Assembly: GCA_030141605.1 (NCBI GenBank)
Contig: JAQGDQ010000010.1
Location: 747,501 to 807,500, forward strand
From: Tubiluchus corallicola
Lineage: Eukaryota; Priapulida; Priapulimorpha; Priapulimorphida; Tubiluchidae
Reading direction: 5' to 3'
Length of the DNA: 60,000 bases
Within the stretch, counting starts at the first letter, position 1. Each line of letters starts with the position of its first letter. This document shows positions 49,066 through 60,000 of this stretch, piece after piece. A program made the position numbers and the translations under genes. The notes below the pieces were generated by a model. It was not told where the DNA came from, did no database searches, and saw only the letters and a program-made list of their open reading frames with translations.

Positions 49066-49680
49066 AATACTGTACAGTACAGTACAATATAGTACAATAT
49101 GATACGATGCGATGCGAGACGAGACGAGACGAGACTAGACGACACGATACGATACGATGCGATACGACACGATACGACACGACACGACACGACACAACAC
49201 GACACGACACGACACGATACCATACCATACCATACCATACCATACCATACCATACCATACCATACCAAACCATACCATACCATGCCATGCCATGCCATGC
49301 CATGCCATGCCATGCCATACCATACCATACCATATCATACCATACAATACCATACCACACAATACAATGCAATGCAATGCAAGGCAATGCAATGCAATGC
49401 AATGCAATGCAATGCAATGCAATGCAATGCAATGCAATGCAATACACAATACAATACAATACAATACAATACAATACAATACAATACAATACAATACAAT
49501 ACAATACAATACAATACAATACAATACAATACAATACAATACAATACAATACAATACAATACAATACAATACAATACAATACAATGCAATGCAATACAAT
49601 ACAATACAATACAACACAACACAACACAACACAACACAACAACACAACACAAGACAATATACACGATACAACACAATATA
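49066..49680. repeat. Mosaic pentanucleotide array (NAYRC)n
   Basis: About 120 pentamer units keep a five-base register but fall into blocks of distinct variants: GAGAC, GATAC/GACAC, CATAC, CATGC, AATGC, AATAC and AACAC. A two-base slip occurs near 49445. Open frames over 100 codons appear on both strands because the few pentamers contain no stop in most registers; none is a gene. Confidence 0.97.
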
Positions 49681-49689
49681 ACGTAACTC

Positions 49690-52315
49690 AGTTTACAAAT
49701 ACGCTAAACATAGAAATAGAATAAAATACAATAAACCTAAATGTTTAAATTAACTAGTCTCAAACTTGCAATCAAGCCTCAAACTGTACGCGAACAATGC
49801 AAATGATGTATAGCTGAAGAATTACAACACGCGAATTAAAAGCCGTTTTATTTGGCTTTTAACTGATGTAGCAATGACATTTATGTAAGGTAATTGTCAT
49901 TTACTGGAAACTGCCTGCATTAACGCAATACCTATACGAACGAAGCCTCGTATTATTGGGAAACTAATAACAACAACAACGGCAATAATGAAATACAGAG
50001 ACAGTGTTTTTTTGTAATTCGCATGATTAAGTATAATTGACTTTGAACAGAAAAGTATTATTTTGGCTATGGCTCACTTTGCTACACCGTCGAATTGACG
50101 ACTGAGAATGATATAATTACTTGTTTCGTGACGCGTCTGTTGATTTAAGTTATTTTAATATTCAACGTCTGATTAGCATAACACTGTTTATGCGATATCA
50201 ACGTTGCGAAGTAAAATCAATTTTTGCACAGCATCTGTATGAGTCTCTGTAATGTGCAGTTGTATCATACAGGGTGATTCGAAAGCATGATGCACTTTAT
50301 TGTTGTTCATACGATAAAGGCCGTCGTTATAGTTGATCGTAAGTTTACAAAAACAGGGTTTAGGCGAGAAAAAGTGTGAAGTAAAATATAAGAAAAAAGT
50401 GAATGAAGGTTGTTTCTCTTACTGTCTATATTAAAGTAATCTGCAATAAAGTGTTCTCATACGCTCCATTCGGTTCTACGTTAATGCATTACACGCAATT
50501 AATATCGCTGAACACTTCAAGCAAATGTTTTTCACAGCTTGATTTGCAGTGATAAGCAGTGCTAATGCATTGTCTTACGCCGAGGACTTGTTTTTCGCAA
50601 CTTTTCATTTGCGCAAAATTAAGCAGCTGGATTTTAGGAATAAAATAAAAACGAACAAAAATACTTTGTTTTTAAATGCTCCTCATTTTTTCCGTCAGTT
50701 ACGACCAGCCGGCAATCACTTTTACATAGTAAGCACGTGAAACTGTGTTATTTTTTTAACCCACCCTATATTCTGAAGTGCTCTCACTGCTCAGTTCGAT
50801 GCCTATACTATACTAAGAATTCTTTTGTGTTTCTTAAAGTAATCTATGCAACGCCTATAAATTCTGACACAGGTGTGATGTGAAAGCTTGATTAATTATT
50901 TTTAAATGGGGGCCATTCTCAGGTCGTAAATCTTAACTGCAAAATTAATTAGCAGGATACAGATGTGGAGCAGAGCTGAAAAAGCTTCTGCGTTTAACCT
51001 TTTCATGCATGTACAGCCTTTTTGTTAAAAGCATGTTCCTCCCTTTTCGTTTTTTAGGAAATCATATTGGTAATGGTATTTTCGTTCTCCTTTGCTTCTC
51101 TTCCTTGGTTCCTCTTTTTTAAATAAGAATGTTTTACTTTTCAATCGTACCTTTGGTATACAATTGCATAACTGATTAAAAGTAGTTTATGCTGTAATGC
51201 AGAAGAAATGCATGTTACAAAATATAATGCATGACAATTACGTGTTAGTAATGAATTAATATTGATGTTTTATTGGTAATACTACATAGCATCAATTGAT
51301 GACAAAACCACGAGCAGATTTGATATAGTCATGAAACTTTTGAAGCAATGCATCATTTTGGTCGTTTTTAGTTGAGAGTATTCGAAAAGAAATCTTGAAA
51401 TTTTCAGTTGACTTCTAAAGTTATTTAGATTAAAAGCAATTTTCTGCTTTAGTGCTTCTATACTCTTTTCTTCTATATGCTTCTTGGAGACTTTCCTTTG
51501 TCTGTTTTTGTCCTGTATCCCCGCCCCCCCCATTCTTTTGCCGTTTTCTGCCTTTCCTTCTTCTCCCTCTTCTTTTTGGCTTTTTCATAAAAAATCGTTG
51601 TTGTGAATCCGTTTCAGAGCCTAGCACGGACTACATTCCTCTGCTAGTTAATTGGTTACCTGAGTCGTAGTATGGGCCACGTAAGGGTCATTTATGTGAC
51701 CCGTCGTCAGCTTTTTTACAGGCATATTTGGTTCTAGGTAGAGATTTTTTAGCATCAGATAAAACAGTCGGTAATCAAAGTACGGTTTCGAAACATTGGA
51801 AAAACAGTTTTCGTTGTTAGTTACAAATTTGTCAGAGTTGATGGATATTTCAGACCAGATTTTCAACTTTGGGAAGAAACGCAGTTCCTTCTGCCCTTAT
51901 TTAAATGCGAGTATTTATCTCCGGAGCGCGGTACAATCTTCAATCTGGTTTCATGGAAGCGAAGTAGACTTATCGCATAAGTTGCGCCACTCTATAGGCA
52001 AATTATGATTGACGGCTTTGTACAAATTAATTTAATTCTTTAATTAAGCAGGAAAATGTCATTCATTTCAGAAAGTTTGCGTCTACTTATTCGTGTTTTT
52101 ACGGAATCTTGGCAGCGCATCACAGAAACAATTTTATCATGAAGCCACACTCCGAGACTACATTACATGACAAGTAACATGAAAACTGCAAACATCGTTT
52201 AGTACATGAGTTTGAAAATCACATCGTTCAATAGAATTAAACCCACTCTACCGTGATTACCTATTTACTAAAATGTTAAACATCGTGTGCTCACGTGCTT
52301 ATAGTCTGTAGTTGC
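49690..52315. other. Gene-free stretch
   Basis: No gene is supported. It contains a possible TA-flanked MITE at 50270-50768, listed separately, and a purine/pyrimidine-skewed patch at about 51450-51590 that opens frames on both strands. Confidence 0.4.
50270..50768. mobile_element. Possible MITE flanked by TA
   Basis: CAGGGTGATTCGAAAG at the left end and TAGGGTGGGTTAAAAA at the right end (minus strand) share the core AGGGTG and are each flanked by TA, as in Tc1/mariner-type elements. The inverted repeat is short and imperfect. Confidence 0.25.
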
Positions 52316-52319
52316 TTAA

Positions 52320-52650
52320 TATGAACATGAACATGAATATGACCATGACGATCAACTTGAATATGAATATGCATGTGAATATGAATATAAATTTTTATTT
52401 CCTACCAAAGATACAGATATGGTATATCGTAAAATAGAATACAATAAAATTACAATACATTCAAGTTCACATCTAAAATAAATTACAATATACACAAATT
52501 TGTTATCTCATAGAAAGTTTCGGGTTTTTTTATTCAGTGTTCCATGCAATTTAACAGCTTCTAAGTCTCTGCTTTTACCTGACCACACTTCTGAAGCATA
52601 ATGAACTTAATGAGCGTTGTGCCTACTATTATACTCTACTATTAGGTCCT
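52320..52650 (-). pseudogene. Non-LTR retrotransposon 3' end with hexanucleotide tail
   Basis: On the minus strand about 52610-52515 encodes HYASEVWSGKSRDLEAVKLH, like the LLY.SEVW segment after the RT domain. Upstream TTLIKF is in another frame, so the copy is broken. A short 3' UTR ends GGAAATAAAAATTTATATTC and passes into (ATATTC)n-like repeats down to 52320. Confidence 0.6.
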
Positions 52651-52779
52651 AAGGTTTTTGTGACAAGGGAGTTCTGTGGGAAATATTGTTTAAGTAGCCT
52701 GGTTGACATTAGAACAACTCTTGTAAATGAATGTGGAAAAGACAGTTCGTTAAAGTTAAAAAAAATGAAAAACGACATA

Positions 52780-52905
52780 GTGTAGGTAATGTGATATGAC
52801 GTGTTATGTTGTGTTGAGTTGCGTTGTTTTGCCTTGCATCGTGTTGTTTTGTCCTGTGTTACGTTGCGTTGTGCTGTGTTGTTTAGTCGCTTTTTCGCTT
52901 TGCCA
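52780..52905. repeat. Degenerate (TGTTG)n pentanucleotide tract
   Basis: Loose five-base repeats of TGTTG, CGTTG, TGTTA and TTTTG directly precede a SINE-like copy. Confidence 0.65.
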
Positions 52906-52914
52906 CTTTGTTCT

Positions 52915-53125
52915 GGGTTGGGTGGTCGAGTGGTTTAGATTTCGGACTGCAACCACTCAGTCTTGAGTTCGATACTAGCGGCTGCAAACGCCAGAGCGTA
53001 TACCCTGCATGTTATTCGTTATTTGTGTGTTGCATCCTTAATCGTACTGTTGTGTAAATTTTGATAACATAAGTGATGAGTGACTCATTGTGATAACATA
53101 AGTGATTACTATGTTAATAAAATTA
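52915..53125 (+). mobile_element. tRNA-derived SINE with Ser/Leu-like head
   Basis: TGGTCGAGTGG at 52923-52933 is a good A box of the Ser/Leu tRNA type, and GAGTTCGATACT at 52965-52976 is a B box. A body of about 130 bp and AATAAAATTACTACG follow, leading into the trinucleotide array. It contains an internal duplication of GATAACATAAGTGAT. It is not a functional tRNA gene because the acceptor stem does not close. Confidence 0.7.
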
Positions 53126-53225
53126 CTACGACGACGACGACGACGACGACGACGATGATTACTACTACTACTACTATTTTACTACTACTGCTGCTGCTGC
53201 TACCACTACCACTACTACGACTACT
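53119..53225. repeat. (ACG)n(ACT)n trinucleotide array
   Basis: ACG copies switch to ACT and CTG copies. The array begins where the SINE tail would be. Confidence 0.95.
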
Positions 53226-53229
53226 ATGC

Positions 53230-54925
53230 TAGGTGTATAATTCAGAATTTATCACAGTATATATTTCATAACCAGTTGACCTTTCTGTGCTGTGTTGTGT
53301 AACATGACCAGTCTTGATGAACAGATGAAAAACAGTCGTTAGGGAAACCTATTACAGATGCCGTAATGACAAAGCCTTTGCCATTTTATATTATCATTTC
53401 ATGTCATAACGAAGGTAAGGCATCTGAGCCCGCCATTAATGTAAGCTGCATGTGAGTGCAGGTTGTTTTTGCAACCACTAATGGTATATTGTTGTTATAT
53501 ATAGCGTTATTAATGATAGATGCATAGCTTTTCTGGTATTATTGCTTCATGCATTACTTCTATCTGCGATGGCTTTGAAATATTTATACAATCGTTTTTC
53601 TCTGCAACATTGCAGTTGCGAATTACCGTAATTATTATTATTGTTGTTGTTACGCTGGAATATCTGTGGTTAGGAAAAGCGCAGTGTGGCCCAACAAAAA
53701 GTGTTGTTACTACACACAAACTGGGCATACATGGTTAACTTAAGTCATTTGAGAGTAACAACAGACGAGTTAATTTAAATGAAATTTAACATACTTTATC
53801 ATTCATCTTGCCACCATACGAATTTGATCACTGTAATTATTCAAATACTATTCAAGTGCATCGCCCTGTAACCGAAGTCACTCTGCCAAAACCAAAGCAA
53901 AACGTTTTTTATACGTTACCAACTATTTTAGTCCTAACAACTAAAGTAGAATTTTGAATCTAATTACACAGTTGAATCTGCTTATGTAGAGTAATAGGAT
54001 GTGTTTCACTCGTACACGATTTATTTCTCAGCTGGGAGAAACTGCCATTTTGCGTACAAGAAATGCAACTTCACTCATGTTTATTCCAAATCGGGTAGTC
54101 AGTGAAGTGGATAAACATGTTCACGATGTAATTGTAATCAGACGATGCAGTTCTCATCGAATTTTCAACGTTTTTTTCCCCAAACGAACCAGCGATGACG
54201 TCATGGCGAATGTAAAACGCTCGCTGGTGCGTGTCAGACTGGCTGTGCGCGATTGTTGACCAGAAGGCGGAAAACCCGCTGAGACAACGAAAAAGTCACA
54301 TGACAGGAAGCGGAAGAGAAACCAAATTAACAGAATTAGTTTGCTTAAATGAACCATGAAGGTTGAAAAATAAAAACAGAAAATAAAACAAAGTAAAGGA
54401 ATGACTGGCTCTAAAAGTGCAGACGAATTACAGAGTTTCTTTCAAGTATTGTTACCGAATAAAATTGCGCATCACGGTCATTCGTCTTTTGTCGGTCAAC
54501 TTTGGTAGTCGAACAAAAATCAAATTTTCGTGAAGCATTAGTTGATCAAAAATGCTAAATCAAAATTTTGCAGCATCCTGTCGGCGACGTTATTTTTGGT
54601 TGATAAGTTCGCCAAATGTGTCCTAAATATGTCAAATCTTAGCCAGAAGTAAAATGCAACGTTGGCAATTTTTTAATTCGTTAACTAAAAATTTAGTTTT
54701 GAGTTGGTCATCCCCATACAATTTTAAGGTTGTCCAGAATTAATTTTACAGTTACTGTAGGCATCGATAGTAGCGTCTCATGTTCATTTTACGATGCATG
54801 TGCCTTGTTTAACTTTAGGTTAGTCATTTAATTTTATAATAACAATTTATAATAACATCAGTTGAACATAATAAAAACGGCGTTCTTTTTATGTACTCGA
54901 GTAAAAGATAATCTGTTCATTTATT
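53230..54925. other. Gene-free stretch with CpG-bearing patch
   Basis: A CpG-richer patch at about 54170-54300 holds a CRE palindrome at 54196-54203 overlapping a short open frame (M-A-N-V-K-R-S-L). No splice partner was found. Nothing else is supported. Confidence 0.4.
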
Positions 54926-54926
54926 C

Positions 54927-55215
54927 TGTTGTGTTCTGTTCTGCTATGTTATGTTATGTTATGTTACGTTACGTTACGTTACGTTACGTTATGTTATGTT
55001 ATGTCATGCCTGTCACGTCATGTCATTTCATGTCATGTCACGTCACGTCACGTTATTTTATGTTATGTTGTGTTACGTCGTGTTGTTGCGTTACGTTACG
55101 TTCCCTTACGTTATGTTGCGTTATTTTTGTTCTGCTCCATTCTGCTCCGTTTCATTCATTCCGTATTGTTTAATTCAGTTCAATTCCATTCCATTCCATA
55201 CTATTCTTTTCTATA
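54927..55215. repeat. Mosaic pentanucleotide array (TTATG/TTACG/TCATG/TCACG)n
   Basis: Five-base units vary at the same two positions as the 49-kb array, again in blocks, and end in TTCCA/TTCTG-type units. Open frames here are artefacts. Confidence 0.9.
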
Positions 55216-57985
55216 GGCCTGGAATGTATATTATCCTGCTTTAGTTAACCTATACCTACATGCCTATATCGGCACAGTCTATGCTATCACTCATATTGGT
55301 GATTGTCTAACCCTTACGGAAAACTGCATTGGACAGCGTTACATTTCCTCATTAACTAGTCTGCATTCCCTGCAGATGCTGCACTAATGAAAATTAGGGT
55401 TTTCACTCGCAGCTATGGATCATGGTGATTAGGTGTAGAGATTTCATCAAGACGGCAACTAATTACAATGACTAGACACATTAGCTTCGCCATGACGCAG
55501 AATTGATAGAATTTCATGACTATTTCAGGTTGCCGTGCCAATAAAATATTGAGTAAGGAAATGACGATTATCAAAAGTTATTTGAGTGCTGACAGTGGTT
55601 ATTTATTTGCTGCCAGGTGTGGTTTGTTTACGTGTAAAGAGTATACTGACAGAAACAGAAATTGGCAATAATTGTTATATTAGCCTAAAGTAGCAATGAT
55701 ATATGTAATTAACGTGCAGTGTCACGTGACCTCCTCGTTGTTCTGGTCATCATTTTCTCTCTTTCAACTCGTTACTTATCTATGCAGTAGTCTTTTAGTT
55801 CACGCCAATCTTCAGTAAAAACAATGAGAACGCAATGAGTTGTCATCTACTGTTTTTATTGTGCAGTGCATAAAGTAACACAAACTAGTAAACAAAAATT
55901 GTATGCACGTATTTATGCTGTGGGTTTTGCGCCATATCATCGTCTCCTCCCTCTCACCTTCCCTCGTTCTCTCTTTATCTCTATCCTATCATCTTTCGCT
56001 CTTTCTCGTCCCTTTCCTCTATTCCTCTACTCTCTCACTCCCTTTCTCCACCCATTTTGTGTTTGAAAATAATGGCGAGCAATGATCCAAGCTTTGAATC
56101 TATTTTTCTTTATGCATCTTATTACTGTATCCACCCAGAAGAATGCATCATTATTTCTCCGCCCAAATTTAATTTTTATTTTGAAACTTTAATGAGGATA
56201 TGAGGCACGATAAAATCGCAGACAAATTACAGTTTTTATTACGAACGCCTAATCTATTATTATCGATTTTTTTGTAGAGTCTCTTGGGGGTATGAGATTT
56301 TGAAAGCATGTTATTAACTCGGCAGTATTAGCTGTATCATTTTGCCTAGTCATTTAGTCAATAATTTAATTTATTTAAAAACTGTGGTCTTTTTTCCTTT
56401 CGTACTTTTTCTTGTTGTTCTGAGAATATGAGTATTAACAGTATTATACTCTAAACTTGTGTTATCATCTTTGTTTGATTTATAGTCGAATATTAGTTAC
56501 ATTTGTAAAAAACGAAAAAACTTTGCTTATATGATATGATAAAATATTTCAAAAGGTGTGTCGAGATGCTTTATTGTATCTAATTCTATAAATGAATATA
56601 TATATAGTTTTTAGGTACATTTATAGCTATATAAGTGTAGATCTGTAAAGAATTTTGCTCAGGTTTATGTTAATATTAACTTTTTGTGTGTTACATATTC
56701 CCAGAATTGTCAGCGAAATTTTAAAAACTTGTATATAACCATCACCACCACCACCACCACCACCAAGAACAATAACAACAACAACAATAATAGTAATAAG
56801 GATAATAATAACGTAATTATAACATAATGGTACATTTGAAGAGAGTCAGAAATCATTACTGTAAAAATTGATGACATATTGTCTCCCAGCCCCTTGACAT
56901 AAAGTAATAGATTTGCACTACTGAAACAACCACATTTTTTGTTTCTTCATGATGTAAGAAACTGTTTTAGATACTAGTGACAACTGCGCAGCCTCGGTAT
57001 AGGCTACACGATGACTATAAGCTAGATGATGCCAATCAGCAGGCCACATTAAAACTAAACCTACTAATTAAATATTGATAAAATTGTGGTAGAAACCCAT
57101 TAACATTTGTTAATTCACGCCAATCTGGCAAATGGGTAAAGGTTCTTAATCATATAAAGGGTACCCGTATTTATGGCACGCATTGTTGTACTGAAATGAT
57201 ATGCGCATTTTCACCTTAATTGCACAATTTTTTGCAATTATTGTCTGATATGAATCATTGTAAATGGGCCTGTATTAATTCTGCAAGTATAATCAGTATG
57301 GAACACGGGAAATACCCCCTCCTAAACAAGCCGTATTTCTATCTTCGAGAAACCAAAGTAGTTGATATTCATTCGTAGCGTTGCATAATCAGTGGCAAAC
57401 GTTGTTATAAAATTATTTCTCGTATTAAAATGGGATCTACGAGCAGAAGCTGTTATGCAGCTCCATCTATATGTGGAAAAATGAGAATATGGTTTAATAA
57501 ACTATTTTCTGCTGGGATAAGGTATTATTATTCGCAAGCCGCTTTTTCTCTCTTGAGCCTTCGGGTAATGACGTGGTAAAGTGAATAGCTGCCTTAATGT
57601 CCGTGTCATCAATAGCATTATCCACCAGAATCTCTAAATCAATGTCGCGCCATTATAGTCAACAGGACAGATGCGAGAGACATTGGACGACATTGGATTT
57701 CTATTCGCCTGAAGCCTGTAACAGGCTTAAAAGACCAAACCTAATGCAGTATTTTATGTGCTCAGACTGCTGATGGCTGTAAAACATGGCAAATGTTCCA
57801 ACTACACTGCCAAAATTTTGGATATTTCTACTCCGAATTAACCGTTTAATGACAATATCCATTTCCTGTGGGTTAAAAAGTGTTATCGGCCTATCGTGAG
57901 CATATTGTTGAACAATTATCAAGCAAAAGGTTTGTCTGGGTTTAAAGTTGTTATTAGCAGTAGTCGTTGAATAATAACATGTTTC
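55216..57985. other. Gene-free stretch
   Basis: No gene is supported. It contains a CT-rich tract at about 55940-56050 and a short array listed separately. Confidence 0.4.
56738..56815. repeat. (CAC)n(AAC)n(AAT)n array
   Basis: Successive short blocks of three related trinucleotides. Confidence 0.9.
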
Positions 57986-57990
57986 AGTTA

Positions 57991-58070
57991 AAGTAAGTAA
58001 GTAGCATCTTTATTTGCCGTAATAATATTGAGAATCATAACAAGATATTAAAATAGTCAATCAGTGAAAG
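57991..58070 (-). mobile_element. Retroposon 3' end, copy 3
   Basis: The minus strand reads GTTATGATTCTCAATATTAT, then GCAAATAAAGATGCTACTTACTTACTTT. It matches the two copies near 32 kb and shares a four-base tandem tail. It shows an AATAAA at the expected place. Confidence 0.6.
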
Positions 58071-58624
58071 TTAAAAAAGACATACTGTTGGAGACAAATG
58101 TGTCAGTGCAAAATCTAAACAACACGTGCAAAAATGAAATGTAGCATTGAACTTAAACTTTATATATTTTACATACTTATAAACTGACTATCAGCAAAAT
58201 TAATTCGTTTAATATGGCCTGGGGTAAAGGAATTTTGCATTAGTGTGTAAGTTGTTATGTTGGTAAGTTGGATATTCAAATCTTAACATTACTAATGCTA
58301 ATGCTTTTAATTTGGCTTTGAGTGCTGTTAGTGATTTCGATCGTAGGGAACGTTGGCCATCAAACGTAGCATTTGTCGCCACTTTTATGCATGAGTTTTT
58401 TGTACTTTTATGCTTTGTGATGATCACTTTAATTAGAAAAATGCATTTTAATTGTTAAATTATGTTGACGATTAGTTTAGTGACAATGATGACAACAACA
58501 GCAACAGTATGCATTTAATGTATGAAAAAGAACAAAATTACAACTTCAAATTAAAATCTTTTTTATTTCTTTGAGATTGCTGTGTGAAATCAATGAATAA
58601 CGGAAAAAACAGCATTGCCTGCCG

Positions 58625-59025
58625 CTGACATTTTAGTTGTTGCTATTACCATTGGCACCATTGTTATTGCAGTTGCAGGCATGCACTTGCCATTGCAGTT
58701 CGTGGTCTTGCAATGGTTCGATAATCATTGCAATTGCTGGCATTGTTATTGCAGTTAGTTAATTGCCATTACCGCTACCGCCATTGCTGTTACCACCATT
58801 ATCATTGCAGCTGCCAGCACTGCTATTTCCACTGTCATTGTAGTTACTTGTCACTGCTGTTGCTACGGCCGCCGTTGTCGTTGTCACTGTCGTGCCAATA
58901 TTGTTACTGCAGTTGCTGCCGTTGCCGTTGACGCCATTGTTATTACAGTTGCCGGCATTGCTATAATAGTTGCTGCCACAGTCGTTGAAACCTTAGGTGC
59001 TCTTGGTGTTGCTGCCACTAGTGTG
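58625..59025. repeat. Degenerate GTTGCCATT-type repeat
   Basis: Irregular repetition of GCCATTGC, GTTGCTGCC and GTTATTGCAG in three-base periodicity. Both strands give low-complexity peptides, not a protein family. Confidence 0.7.
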
Positions 59026-59432
59026 CCGTTCGTTTTGTTCACTATATACATGTGCACACATGTTTGTGTACGTGTGAGGGTGCGCACATGTAAGTGCATG
59101 CAACACATTTCATGCTGAATTTTACTAATTTGTGTATAATTCTACATTGCACACCAGTTAGTGTACATCATGAGTGAAGCCAATTTTAGGCCTATGGCTA
59201 CATATAATGCCCAAGGTTCCCTTAATGGCACAACTAAATATAATGAGAAATTTCAACTAATTAAAATTTGTCTATTTAAAAGATTGCATACTATAATAAC
59301 TAAGAGATGTATTGACATTTCTCACATGCTACTCTAAAAATGACTGATGCATGTCTTACGATTTTTATAAAATTTTAGATAGCCACTAACATTTCGGAAA
59401 CTTTAGGAATTCCAGCTTATTTGATATTGACT

Positions 59433-59493
59433 GACAGACTGACTGACTGACTGACTGACTGACTGACTGACTGACTGACTGACTGACTGACTG
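59433..59493. repeat. (GACT)n tetranucleotide array
   Basis: About 14 near-pure copies, ending in GGCTAGCTGG. Confidence 0.95.
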
Positions 59494-59499
59494 GCTAGC

Positions 59500-60000
59500 T
59501 GGTTAACAGTCTGCTCGACTAAATTACTGGCTGGCTGATTCAGTAATAAGTAGACTTCAGTGCTAGGGAATAGTCTCTCAGTCTCTCAGTGTACGCAAAT
59601 GGTAGATTAATCAGGCTTGTTGCCTAGAACTATGCACTCTATATTCAAGATTCCATTTGTCGCCTTTAATTTAATTTATTGTAGTTCCTCACTCCTACAT
59701 TACGTTATTGACTCCAGCTTTATCTGCAGCACTGAAGCAGCCATGAATTTCAAACAGTTTTTACCCTTTGTTAAAGCGTAGAATATTTTCAGTTCTGTTC
59801 TGTTTACGCACACAAAGAGATTAAGCAATTGCTCTAATCCTCCTGAAAGTCACTTTTACAAAATGTTGTCGACAGAAACCTTTTAGGCATTTGCATTTTT
59901 CCATCTGAAGTCTAGTCTGGCTTAGGCGCCGTTTGTTTTACTTGATGCTGGTAGCCATTTTAAAATTAAAGTTGCAGCAAGGAGTACTTTAGTTTGATCG
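59500..60000. other. Right edge, nothing recognised
   Basis: No exon or repeat is supported. Confidence 0.4.

Noticed and set aside
48995-49724. Many open frames over 100 codons on both strands
   Set aside because: They arise from pentamer repeats lacking stops; peptides are five-residue repeats and overlap on both strands.
52923-52976. tRNA-Ser/Leu gene
   Set aside because: A and B boxes are present but no acceptor stem pairs, and a SINE body follows.
53356-53405. Possible plus-strand exon DAVMTKPLPFYIIISCHNE before GTAAGG
   Set aside because: Good borders but no recognisable product and no partner exon within the window.

Overview
The window is a piece of an animal nuclear genome, probably an invertebrate. 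It is AT-rich and made mostly of introns, intergenic DNA, short tandem repeats and retroposon debris. No prokaryotic gene organisation is present: coding sequence occurs as short exons with GT...AG borders and consistent phases, and most long open frames are repeat artefacts. The two recognised genes are conserved animal genes. The species cannot be named from the sequence alone.

Left third (1-19 kb): two genes lie in tandem on the minus strand. RAD18 starts at 10305 and runs off the left edge. Seven exons in phase give 371 residues with a complete RING finger, a UBZ4 zinc finger and a SAP domain; the RAD6-binding C-terminus lies outside the window. NFYB starts at 18917 and ends at 12563. Eight exons give a complete protein of 243 residues with an NF-YB histone fold. 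Both were assembled from exons mostly too short to show as long open frames. RAD18 has a perfect E2F-type palindrome just upstream of its ATG. NFYB has an NRF1-like element upstream and a CCAAT pentamer inside its first exon. A RAD18 intron holds two inverted arrays of one 16-bp repeat that resemble a foldback transposon.

Right two thirds (19-60 kb): this is gene-poor. It holds at least five non-LTR retrotransposon 3' ends (three with ORF2 C-terminal coding remnants), three tRNA-derived SINE-like copies, a broken hAT transposase with its terminal repeat, an intact-looking 482-bp non-autonomous hAT element flanked by an 8-bp target duplication with one mismatch, several minisatellites, and many micro- and pentanucleotide arrays. 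The largest is a mosaic of about 600 bp at 49.1-49.7 kb. Several microsatellites continue directly from retroposon 3' ends, which suggests the tails seeded them.

A possible third gene lies on the plus strand: a CpG-containing promoter-like block at 27.25-27.65 kb ending in a strong splice donor, and two phase-compatible small exons at 43.2-43.4 kb. Its product is not recognised and its existence is unproven.
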